Shown here piece after piece: positions 1-6,037 of a stretch of 9,287 bases of DNA. Position 1 is the stretch's first letter, and every line of letters begins with the position of its first letter. Made by a program: the position numbers and the translations under genes. Below the pieces are notes generated by a model. That model was not told the origin of the DNA. It was given only the letters and a program-made list of their open reading frames with translations, and did not search any database. The DNA is from an uncultured Acetatifactor sp. (GTDB lineage Bacteria > Bacillota > Clostridia > Lachnospirales > Lachnospiraceae), in assembly GCA_910586515.1 (NCBI GenBank), contig CAJUGL010000090.1:1-9287 (forward strand), given 5' to 3'.

Positions 1-139
1 CCCCGTCAAAGGCGGCGTGGACTTTCACCCGGCCCCGGCCGAATTCCTTCCGGATATCATAGGGAAATATCACATAAGCGCCGCCTGTGTCCCCGGCGCT
101 GTAAATCAGAGACTCAAATTCATATATTTTTTCACTCAT
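1..139 (-). CDS. DUF1905 domain protein, N-terminal 46 codons (runs off left edge)
   Basis: Translating leftward from the ATG at 137-139 gives MSEKIYEFESLIYSAGD, followed by GGAYVIFPYDIRKEFGRG and RVKVHAAFDG, open to the window edge. The pattern of a short beta-rich start, then 'GAYVxFPYDIRxEFGxGRVKVHAxFDG', is the hallmark of the DUF1905 family. These are small single-domain proteins of about 100 residues, common in Firmicutes and without a proven biochemical role. An AGGAG (149-153) lies 9 nt before this ATG. An in-frame ATG at 143-145 is only 3 nt from the AGGAG and is less likely. The gene starts 90 bp after the helicase stop with no obvious terminator between, so it may be transcribed with the helicase; I see no functional link. 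The family call is firm; the function is unknown. Confidence 0.85.
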   Translation of the reverse strand, partial: MSEKIYEFESLIYSAGDTGGAYVIFPYDIRKEFGRGRVKVHAAFDG

Positions 140-228
140 TACCATTTACTCCTGACCCGGACCAACCGGAACCAGACGCTTGCGGGGATATGCCCAATTC
201 CGCCGTTAAGCCTCCGGCATTGCAGCGC

Positions 229-2451
229 CTAAACATGGGATTCCCATCCCTGCCCCATATCCCGCTGCAGCCCCCGGAAGTCCAGATAATCCTCAATAAA
301 CTGCTTCCGCAGAAGGCTGAAGGGCACAAACTCATTGTACTTTCCCGGCACCTGCACCTTGTCCGGCAGGGGCAGGCTGTACAAATCAGGCGCAGAATCC
401 AGAATATCCCTGACAATGGACTCCAGTTCCTCCCCGGTGCCGCTGAAAATCACCTCCAGATACAGGCTTGTACTCCAGGGCATCTTGTTGCTGATGCCCC
501 GCTGCAGCAGGAGGAAATGAAGGGTTACAAGCTGCCTGGTGCCCACCCAGGGAAACAAGGCATATTTCCTGTCGGAAAGGGCGGTCACCAGATTCTCCAG
601 GATGCCGCTGTTTCTGGCAATGTAGCGGATTTCCGTCAGCCGCTCCCGGCAGCGCTCGCTTAAATACAGGTAAGGATCATCCTTCTGCATCACGCTCCGA
701 ACCTTGCGCACCAGGCGGGTATGCAGGTCAATCTCAAAATCCATGTCCCAGTCCACAGCGGAAATTCCCGGCACCTGCTTTACGAAGAGCACCTTGGATT
801 TCACATTGATATCCACCGTCTCCCAGGACAGGCCCGCCAGGGCAAAGCGGGTGCCCACCGGGTAAGGTTTGTCCACCGTGCCGATGGTGCGGTTTTCATC
901 CTTCACCAGTAAATACTCCGGAGACTCGAAAACCGTCAGGAACTTGTGGCTGTTAATGATCTTCTCCCCGGCCCTGCCCACCGTCAGCCCGTTATGCTCC
1001 GTGCGTTCCAACTGCTCGATATCCACCAGATGCAGCAGGAGCTTCTTATAATCTTCCTGGGAAATCTTCCGGAAACACCCCAGGCTTAAAACCGCGCCGG
1101 CCAAAGCAGCCGGTGACATCTCCCCGTTGCTTTTCAGGCAGCTCATGGTCTGGTGGTACAGCAGGTTATAAGGATGATGCCTGGGAGGTATGGGTTCGAT
1201 CCAATGTTCCCGCAGATACAGCTCCACAATGGCAATGGTCCGGATAAATTCCCAGTTGATGGGACCAAGCACATCGGAGGTATTGATTTTCAGGCTCTCC
1301 ACAAAGGTAAACAGCAATTGGGGAATCTGGCCCCGCCTGCCGCAGCGCCCCAGTCTCTGGGCAAAACTGGACACGTTCAGGGGAGCGCCCACCTGCACCG
1401 CCTGGTCCAGGGAGCCGATGTCAATGCCCAGTTCCAGGGTCACCGTGGCGCCGGTGACGATTTTCTCCTCCGCCGACTTCATCTCCTCCTCCGTGTTCTC
1501 CCGAAGCAGGGCGGACACATTGCCGTGGTGGACCCGGTATACATCCGGCGCCTTATGTTTTAACGCAATTTCGTGCAGATGCGCCATAATCTGCTCGATT
1601 TCCTCCCGGCTGTTGGCGAAGATAATGGTCTTCTTGTCCAAAGTCTGGCGGAACAGGTACTCGTAATGCTCCCTGTCCCCCATATCGCCTCCGGTATCCG
1701 TATCCACCACATTCAGACTGCCGTCCCGCTCCACCATGTCCCGTTTGTCCGCATAATTCACAAAGCGCTCCACATGCAGCCTGACCCGCTTCTTTCCCTC
1801 GTTGACTATGGGGGCCGCGCACTGCCTGCCGCTCCCGGTGTTCAGCCATGCCTGGGCCAGAGACACGTCTCCCAGAGTGGCGGACAGGCCGATGCGCCTG
1901 GGATTCACCCCGGTAAGCTTCTTCAGCCGCTCCAATACGCACAGCAGCTGCAGCCCCCGGACATCCCGCATGAAATAATGCACTTCGTCGATAATCACAA
2001 AACGGAGATCCGAAAACATGGACAGACAGCTCCCCCTGCGGTTGGTCAGCAGGCTTTCCAGAGACTCCGGGGTAATCTGCAGAATGCCCTCCGGATTCTT
2101 CATCAGCTTTTCCTTCCTGTCCATGGAAGCGTCCCCATGCCATTTTGTCACCGGGATATTGGAATCCAGAAGCAGCAGCTCCAGGCGCTTGAACTGATCG
2201 TTGATCAAGGCCTTCAGGGGAGAGATGTATACCACCCCCACGGAGGCTGCAGGGTGATTGTACAGCTCCGTGAGCACGGGAAGAAACGCGGCCTCCGTCT
2301 TGCCGGAAGCCGTGCCCGAGGACAGCAGCAAATTATCGTCGCTGTCGAAAATCACCTGACAGGCCGCCACCTGGTTGCCGTGAAGCTCCTCCCATTTATT
2401 CTGATAGATAAAATCCTGTATAAAAGGCGCAAGCCTGGAGAATGCGTCCAT
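229..2451 (-). CDS. Lhr-like superfamily 2 DEVH-box helicase, 740 aa
   Basis: An ATP-dependent nucleic-acid helicase or translocase with all core SF2 motifs in order: motif I SSGTASGKT (44-52), Ia YISPLKAL (75-82), Ib ITPESL (126-131), II IIDEVHYF (153-160), III LSATLGD (189-195), IV TIIFANS (275-281), V VTGATVTLELGIDIG (332-346) and VI QRLGRCGRRG (365-374). The 'LELGIDIG ... QRLGRCGRRG' style is that of Lhr and related DEAD helicases. About 360 residues follow the core, ending in KYNEFVPFSLLRKQFIEDYL, an ending I associate with helicases of defence-type cassettes beside BrxD-like (DUF2791) ATPases and TerB proteins. It is far shorter than the roughly 1500-residue full Lhr. The start is set by GGGGAGG 7 nt upstream. 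No partner ATPase is visible: upstream is a 275-bp spacer with its own promoter, then a CAP protein. Helicase function is very likely; a defence role is inference only. Confidence 0.9.
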   Translation of the reverse strand: MDAFSRLAPFIQDFIYQNKWEELHGNQVAACQVIFDSDDNLLLSSGTASGKTEAAFLPVLTELYNHPAASVGVVYISPLKALINDQFKRLELLLLDSNIPVTKWHGDASMDRKEKLMKNPEGILQITPESLESLLTNRRGSCLSMFSDLRFVIIDEVHYFMRDVRGLQLLCVLERLKKLTGVNPRRIGLSATLGDVSLAQAWLNTGSGRQCAAPIVNEGKKRVRLHVERFVNYADKRDMVERDGSLNVVDTDTGGDMGDREHYEYLFRQTLDKKTIIFANSREEIEQIMAHLHEIALKHKAPDVYRVHHGNVSALLRENTEEEMKSAEEKIVTGATVTLELGIDIGSLDQAVQVGAPLNVSSFAQRLGRCGRRGQIPQLLFTFVESLKINTSDVLGPINWEFIRTIAIVELYLREHWIEPIPPRHHPYNLLYHQTMSCLKSNGEMSPAALAGAVLSLGCFRKISQEDYKKLLLHLVDIEQLERTEHNGLTVGRAGEKIINSHKFLTVFESPEYLLVKDENRTIGTVDKPYPVGTRFALAGLSWETVDINVKSKVLFVKQVPGISAVDWDMDFEIDLHTRLVRKVRSVMQKDDPYLYLSERCRERLTEIRYIARNSGILENLVTALSDRKYALFPWVGTRQLVTLHFLLLQRGISNKMPWSTSLYLEVIFSGTGEELESIVRDILDSAPDLYSLPLPDKVQVPGKYNEFVPFSLLRKQFIEDYLDFRGLQRDMGQGWESHV

Positions 2452-2525
2452 TTTGTACCTCCCCGGGTTTTGTTTGACTGCCGCTATCCCATGATGCCAG
2501 GGCCAAAAGCTCTTCTGTACCCAAC

Positions 2526-2555
2526 ATCATAGCATAAAACCCAAGGGAAATTCAA
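2526..2555 (-). promoter_or_regulatory. Candidate sigma-A promoter of the helicase gene
   Basis: On the minus strand TTGAAT (2555-2550) and TATGAT (2531-2526) are separated by 18 nt. The -10 hexamer is preceded by TGC, making an extended -10 (TGC-TATGAT). Predicted transcription starts near 2519, giving a leader of about 68 nt before the helicase ATG. This suggests the helicase is transcribed on its own rather than from the upstream CAP gene. Judged by eye only. Confidence 0.5.
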
Positions 2556-2593
2556 TGGAAAATATCATATGGAACAGAATAAATCCGTCTGCC

Positions 2594-2630
2594 GTTACCC
2601 CACCGCTGTCCTGTAAACGTTTGGGGTAAC
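2594..2630. repeat. 9-bp perfect inverted repeat in the helicase upstream spacer
   Basis: GTTACCCCA (2594-2602) is matched by TGGGGTAAC (2622-2630) across a 19-nt loop. Neither side is followed by a T run, so it is not a standard intrinsic terminator. It lies about 40 bp upstream of the candidate helicase -35 box, where a repressor or activator site, or a transcript-processing stem, would be plausible. No known binding motif is recognised. Confidence 0.45.
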
Positions 2631-2650
2631 ACTGATAAACCTTATGGGAT

Positions 2651-2696
2651 AAAAATAGATAGAACTGCCCGGCTAAAACCCGCCCCGTCCGGCAGT
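2651..2696 (-). terminator. Weak intrinsic terminator-like hairpin after the secreted CAP gene
   Basis: On the minus strand ACTGCC (2696-2691) pairs with GGCAGT (2669-2664) after a long GC-rich loop. The stem is followed by TCTATC and then a TATTTTTATCC stretch, so the T run begins about 8 nt past the stem. A competing arrangement pairs AGCCGG with CCGGCT in the same segment. The position, 31 bp past the CAP stop codon, fits a terminator, but the long loop and displaced T run make it weak. Confidence 0.4.
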
Positions 2697-2726
2697 CAGC
2701 CGGATAGGGCGAATTCCCGGGAGAGA

Positions 2727-3827
2727 TCACGGATGCACCGGAGTGGTGAGATCGTCTGTGAACAGATCGAATTCCACGCGCATCATTGGTTTGTTATAGG
2801 TGCTTCCGCTTCTGCTTCTCGACTCCGGAATGCGGTTATTGCCGAAATAAATATGCGAGCAGCCGAAATATTTGTAATCCGGATTTATCATGGCTTCATA
2901 ATGGTCTGTTGAATAGCGGTAGTTGATATAGAAGGTGGTGTGTATATGCTGGTTGCTGCCATTCACGCCGCAATCCACCGTATTCTCGCCTAACCGGGTC
3001 ATATGGAGCATCTCCATCATGGCATTGACTCTCTCCTCGTTTTCCTCATCTATCAGCCAGTCATGAGCGCCATAGCCTTCGCTGATATCAACCCAGCCCC
3101 TGTAGCAGGCGATGGCTGCCAGTTCAGAGTCGAATTCCAGGGGATCAATGCCTACCTCGGCGCGGTACTCGTTGACTTTCTCAAATTCGTTTGCCTGCAA
3201 GGAGGTCATTTTTACACAGAGCTGCAGCGGATCGTTTTTGCCCGATGTCCTGACGCCTTTCTGGGAATCCTGGTTCAGCATCCAGTAGAAATAATAGCAC
3301 TCATAATGATCGCCGAAGGCATGGCGCAGCTCCTTTTTGCAGTTCTCCTGATAGGCAGCCACGTTAAAGGTCTCGTTTCCCTGGCGGCCTTCGTGGATGC
3401 CCACGGTCTGGAAATGCTCCAGCAGAAGCTCCTCGTCATATTGGTACAGTAACGCGAGAGCCGGGAAGGATTCCATATAAAAATCCGCATCGAACACCAA
3501 AGACCAGTCGGCCTCTTCTATGTAGGCATCATACAGCTCGCCGTAGTCCCACTCTACATCATAAGGGTTGTGTCCGTTCTCCACATCCACCACGAAGGAG
3601 TCAACGTGGGTGTAGTATGACTCCTCGACGCCCGCCTGGATCTCGCCAAGTCCGGCGATGGCATCCATGTCCGGAGAAACAATCAGGACTTCAGGCTCGG
3701 GGCTGGCCTTTGGATTGGCGGCGGAAACAGTCCTGCCGCCGGCAGCCTGAACGGGCATTGCGGCGCCTGCCAACAGGCCCACTGCCAACAGTACAGATAC
3801 GGGATAAACATACATATTCTTTTTCAT
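2727..3827 (-). CDS. Secreted CAP-domain protein with EGRQG module, 366 aa
   Basis: An exported protein. Residues 1-29 are a Sec signal peptide: MKKN, a hydrophobic stretch VSVLLAVGLLAGAAM, then a likely cut after VQA. Residues 108-182 hold the module WSLVFDADFYMESFPALALL ... EHFQTVGIHEGRQG ... FNVAAY ... FGDHYECYYFYWM, a surface-protein module known from Lachnospiraceae. Residues 212-356 form a CAP (SCP/PR-1/Allergen V5) domain: VNEYRAEVGIDPL, AHDW (His255), GEN (280-282), HYEAM (His309, Glu311) and FGCS (321-324). CAP proteins are extracellular, with sterol binding, peptidase and adhesion roles in different lineages; none can be assigned here. The start is set by AGGAGG just upstream. It lies 83 bp after the zinc-ribbon stop, a spacer holding a 6-bp hairpin (3881-3902) with no T run, so co-transcription is likely. 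It is a clear paralogue of the lipoprotein at 4557-5915. Confidence 0.88.
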   Translation of the reverse strand: MKKNMYVYPVSVLLAVGLLAGAAMPVQAAGGRTVSAANPKASPEPEVLIVSPDMDAIAGLGEIQAGVEESYYTHVDSFVVDVENGHNPYDVEWDYGELYDAYIEEADWSLVFDADFYMESFPALALLYQYDEELLLEHFQTVGIHEGRQGNETFNVAAYQENCKKELRHAFGDHYECYYFYWMLNQDSQKGVRTSGKNDPLQLCVKMTSLQANEFEKVNEYRAEVGIDPLEFDSELAAIACYRGWVDISEGYGAHDWLIDEENEERVNAMMEMLHMTRLGENTVDCGVNGSNQHIHTTFYINYRYSTDHYEAMINPDYKYFGCSHIYFGNNRIPESRSRSGSTYNKPMMRVEFDLFTDDLTTPVHP

Positions 3828-3910
3828 GACGGATACCTCCTGAAACTATTTTTAACTTTTGATTTTAAGTTGCCTGCCTTACTGCGAACGACATACCGCA
3901 GTGTGTCTGC

Positions 3911-4213
3911 TTAGAAATACTGCGCCAGGAACCACAGAATGATGATCACAACAATCCACGTTCCACAACCGCTGCTCTTTTTCCCGCCTGTGCTGTAATG
4001 CCGCGTCGGTTTGGACTGGCCGTAATTTCCTGATGTGTAGTTTGTGCTGCTGTACGATGATCTGCTGCTGCCACAGGACGATCCGGATTCTCTTTTCAGA
4101 TATTCCGGGCGGGTCTGGTAGCCGCACAGCTCACATGTGCAGTTGCATCCGCCTGCACCGGAGGGCCGCAGCAGGCCTGTATTACATTTGGGGCATGTTC
4201 CATATGATCTCAT
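3911..4213 (-). CDS. Zinc-ribbon protein with C-terminal membrane anchor, 100 aa
   Basis: Three parts are visible. An N-terminal zinc ribbon has Cys7-x2-Cys10 (CPKC) and Cys27-x2-Cys30 (CELCGYQ), with extra cysteines at 23 and 25. A Ser/Gly/Tyr-rich linker spans about 43-83. A C-terminal hydrophobic helix, TWIVVIIILWFLAQYF (85-100), has essentially nothing after it, so the protein should be tail-anchored with the ribbon in the cytoplasm. Small zinc ribbons on membrane tails often act as adaptors or regulators, but no family could be named. AAAGGAG lies 12 nt before the ATG, slightly far, and no better start exists. This is the first gene after the duplicated promoter region at 4253-4360, and the secreted CAP gene follows 83 bp later. 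Reading-frame confidence is good; function is unknown. Confidence 0.75.
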   Translation of the reverse strand: MRSYGTCPKCNTGLLRPSGAGGCNCTCELCGYQTRPEYLKRESGSSCGSSRSSYSSTNYTSGNYGQSKPTRHYSTGGKKSSGCGTWIVVIIILWFLAQYF

Positions 4214-4252
4214 ACTGATCGTTGTCTCCTTTCTTTTGACAAGCTTCCAGGA

Positions 4253-4360
4253 TTCGGACGGTGATCCGTTCTCCCGTGTTCCTTATGAGAATAGTATAGC
4301 AGGCTCTCATCAGTGCGTTCGTAATTATTACAGATATCTTCTTATTCCATGCCGAACGCA
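4253..4360 (-). repeat. Left copy of a duplicated promoter/leader region
   Basis: It aligns with 8156-8273 in the same orientation. Shared blocks, in plus-strand order, are TTCGGACGGT (4253-4262), GTTCCTTA (4278-4285), AATAGTATAGCAGG (4290-4303), TTCGTAATTATTAC (4318-4331) and TATTCCAtGCC (from about 4343). Between the first two blocks the right copy is 10 nt longer, about one helical turn. The conserved islands separated by diverged spacers suggest selection on regulatory sites rather than a very recent copy. Confidence 0.7.
4290..4331 (-). promoter_or_regulatory. Promoter with palindromic upstream box, zinc-ribbon/CAP unit
   Basis: Read on the minus strand: GTAATAATTACGAA, 14 variable nt, then CCTGCTATACTATT. 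The second block contains an extended -10, TGC-TATACT (hexamer 4298-4293), and there is no good TTGACA-type -35. The first block starts with the perfect palindrome GTAAT-A-ATTAC, centred about 30 bp upstream of the -10, where an activator or alternative -35 contact would sit. Predicted start near 4286, leader about 73 nt. The same 14-14-14 layout occurs at 8204-8245. Confidence 0.65.
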
Positions 4361-4556
4361 GGGAAAAATTGCTCCAACCACTCACTCTTCCTTATCCCCC
4401 GACGGGTGATGCCTGCCAGGGGACATTGCCGTTAGGTTACACGGCTGGTCCGTACAGAATGGCCATGACGAAGCCCCTGATGATCTGCCCGATGATGACG
4501 CCGCCTCCTGTTTTTTATCGTGCAGTTTTTCGCATTTCGTAAATGCATGGCAGTTT

Positions 4557-5915
4557 TTACTTATCCGCCAGATAAGGCGAAGTGGACGCTTCGCGGGCAA
4601 AGAGGTCAAACTGTGCCGCCATGGTGTGCTCGCCGGAGTAATAGATGTCGGAGCATCCGAAATACAGGTTGTTACCCCTTACCATAGCTTCATAATGGGG
4701 TTCGGAATTTCGATATTTATTGGCCGTTTGACCAATGGAAAGATATTGCGTATGCACGGCATCATAAGATTTTACAGTGTTCTCCCCGTAATAGCCGAGT
4801 CCCATCTCATCCAGATAACCATCCAGGGTATCGGTTTCTTCATTCATCCAGTCATGGGCATACATCTCGTTTATTACATCGTACCATGCGCGCCAGGACG
4901 CAAATGCCATCAGTTCCGGGTCAGCGGTGAGCGGTGCCGCGCCGACTTCCTCACGGAATTTGTTTACCGCTTTGAGCTCTTCTTCCTGGTATTGGGACAG
5001 TTCGATCGTAAGCCATACCGGATAGGTTTTTCCGGTGTTCGCTGTGTCAACACTCTTTTCCGTGTCCTGGTTCAGCATATAGTAAAAATAATAGCACTCG
5101 TAATCGTCACCGAACGCGGTCCTGATCTTCCCGTCACAGTTTTCCATATAGACTGCCAGGTTGAAGGACTCACAGCCCTGGCGTCCTTCGCGGACACCGA
5201 CGGTCTGGAAGTGCTCCGTCAGAAGTTCGTCGTTATTGTTGTACTGCAGCGCCAACATGGGGAACGCAGCCTTGTAAAATTCTACGTCAAAGACCAGGGA
5301 CCAGTCGCAGGCGTCCACGTATTCGTCGTACAGCCTGTTCAGGCGGCTGTAATCCCTGTTTCTTTCTGCGGGTTTGTACTGCCAGGACAGGCCGTAGGGG
5401 TTTTCGTTCCCGTCGATCTCAATCTGGTATTTTCTGTATTTCAGGTATTCCGGGGACCAGGTCCCAACGAGGGTGCTTATCTCTTTTATAGCTTCCAGAG
5501 ATGCCATGTCGCGTTCCGGCTCTGTCTCGGCTATGTTTTCGGGCTTTTCTGTTTCAGTTGCAGGTTGTTTCGTTCCGGTCACGGGCTTTTCAGCTTCAGT
5601 TGCAGGTTGTTTCGTTCCGGTCACGGGCTTTTCTGTTTCAGTTGCAGGTTGTCTCGTTCCGGTCACGGGCTTTTCTGTCTCCGGTGTGCCGGTACCCATG
5701 GAATTGACATTAACGGACGGGTACGGCGGATACAGATCGGGGTACAGGTCACGGTCAAATTCGGATATGATGTTACTGTTTCGGCTGCTGTCACTGGCCG
5801 CCACCGACTGGCCGGTTTCGCCGCAGCCGGTGAGTGATGCGGAGAGCAGTGCTGCCGCCAGGAGGGCAGTGATGATCCCTGTATTCTGCTTTCTGGTATT
5901 CCTCGTGTTTTTCAT
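4557..5915 (-). CDS. CAP-domain lipoprotein with EGRQG module and Thr/Pro repeats, 452 aa
   Basis: A secreted, lipid-anchored protein. The start chosen is the ATG at 5913-5915 (MKNTRNTRKQ), preceded by AGGAAAGG; the frame is open further upstream, but there it runs into an intergenic hairpin. The N-terminus has a basic start, hydrophobic segment and lipobox LTGC (Cys31), the substrate of signal peptidase II. A low-complexity stalk (about 79-125) is built of the 14-residue repeat ETEKPVTGTKQPAT. Residues about 204-280 hold the module WSLVFDVEFYKAAFPMLALQ ... EHFQTVGVREGRQG ... FGDDYECYYFYYM. A CAP domain follows (about 314-441): VNKFREEVGAAPL, AHDW (His354), YGEN (376-379), HYEAM (His407, Glu409) and YFGCS. 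The stalk would hold the CAP head away from the membrane. It lies downstream of the NSSSS-repeat gene with a stem-loop between, so its level may be set separately. It is a paralogue of the gene at 2727-3827. Confidence 0.88.
   Translation of the reverse strand: MKNTRNTRKQNTGIITALLAAALLSASLTGCGETGQSVAASDSSRNSNIISEFDRDLYPDLYPPYPSVNVNSMGTGTPETEKPVTGTRQPATETEKPVTGTKQPATEAEKPVTGTKQPATETEKPENIAETEPERDMASLEAIKEISTLVGTWSPEYLKYRKYQIEIDGNENPYGLSWQYKPAERNRDYSRLNRLYDEYVDACDWSLVFDVEFYKAAFPMLALQYNNNDELLTEHFQTVGVREGRQGCESFNLAVYMENCDGKIRTAFGDDYECYYFYYMLNQDTEKSVDTANTGKTYPVWLTIELSQYQEEELKAVNKFREEVGAAPLTADPELMAFASWRAWYDVINEMYAHDWMNEETDTLDGYLDEMGLGYYGENTVKSYDAVHTQYLSIGQTANKYRNSEPHYEAMVRGNNLYFGCSDIYYSGEHTMAAQFDLFAREASTSPYLADK
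5541..5680 (-). repeat. 42-bp tandem repeats coding the lipoprotein stalk
   Basis: Units begin at 5541, 5583, 5625 and 5667, each opening GGGCTTTT on the plus strand; the first three are full 42-bp units and the last is partial. They code the 14-residue repeat ETEKPVTGTKQPAT. The units are nearly identical at the DNA level, with only scattered changes, so copy number could vary between strains. Being an exact multiple of three, gain or loss keeps the frame. Confidence 0.9.
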
Positions 5916-5998
5916 TATGCTTTCCTTTCCTGGGCGTCCTCGCCTGAACGGTTTTTCGTTTTGCCATGTGTCCTTGTACAAGGCACGAATGTATGTAT

Positions 5999-6030
5999 GC
6001 ATCATGTTGCTGTGAACAACAACATGATGC
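5999..6030. repeat. 11-bp perfect stem-loop between the NSSSS-repeat gene and the lipoprotein gene
   Basis: GCATCATGTTG (5999-6009) pairs perfectly with CAACATGATGC (6020-6030) across a 10-nt loop. On the minus strand it starts 8 nt past the stop of the upstream gene but is followed by ATACATACATTCG, with no T run. It is therefore not a canonical intrinsic terminator; it could stabilise the upstream 3' end or be a processing site. A separate 12-bp palindrome CCTTGTACAAGG lies nearby at 5972-5983, in the leader of the lipoprotein gene, and could be an operator. Confidence 0.6.
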
Positions 6031-6037
6031 CTTTGTA

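Larger units (their letters stand above)
4214..4556. other. Intergenic spacer: promoter/leader copy plus possible membrane-gene remnant
   Basis: This spacer between the lipoprotein stop and the zinc-ribbon start holds the left copy of the duplicated promoter/leader region (4253-4360). Further right, one minus-strand frame open from 4514 to 4437 ends in GQIIRGFVMAILYGPAV followed by a stop. This resembles the end of a small Gly-rich membrane protein, but there is no usable start codon, so it is at best a remnant. Just past the lipoprotein stop, AAAAACTGC occurs twice, flanking a short hairpin GCATTT-acg-AAATGC. No intact gene is supported here. Confidence 0.45.

Noticed and set aside
190..663. 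Plus-strand frame opposite the helicase C-terminus
   Set aside because: Antisense shadow; no binding site, and composition unlike the real genes.
1573..2532. Long plus-strand open frame opposite the helicase
   Set aside because: It is antisense to a helicase with every SF2 motif, its translation is rich in Gln, His and Pro with no domain, and it is explained by base composition of the opposite strand.
2594..2630. Inverted repeat as terminator of the CAP gene
   Set aside because: No T run follows on either strand; the hairpin at 2651-2696 is a better, though weak, candidate.
4182..4385. 67-codon minus-strand frame across the promoter copy and zinc-ribbon start
   Set aside because: It runs through conserved promoter blocks and into the zinc-ribbon gene out of frame; no supporting signal.
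4382..4609. 75-codon minus-strand frame overlapping the lipoprotein end
   Set aside because: It starts inside the lipoprotein C-terminus in another frame, lacks a binding site and has a low-complexity translation.
4626..5837. 403-codon plus-strand frame with repeated Phe/Arg-rich segments
   Set aside because: It is the complement of the CAP lipoprotein; its repeats are the mirror of the 42-bp stalk repeats and it has no convincing binding site.
5916..6005. Extension of the lipoprotein to an upstream ATG at 6005
   Set aside because: It would add 30 residues before a perfect lipoprotein signal peptide and begin inside a stem-loop; the ATG at 5915 has the better binding site.
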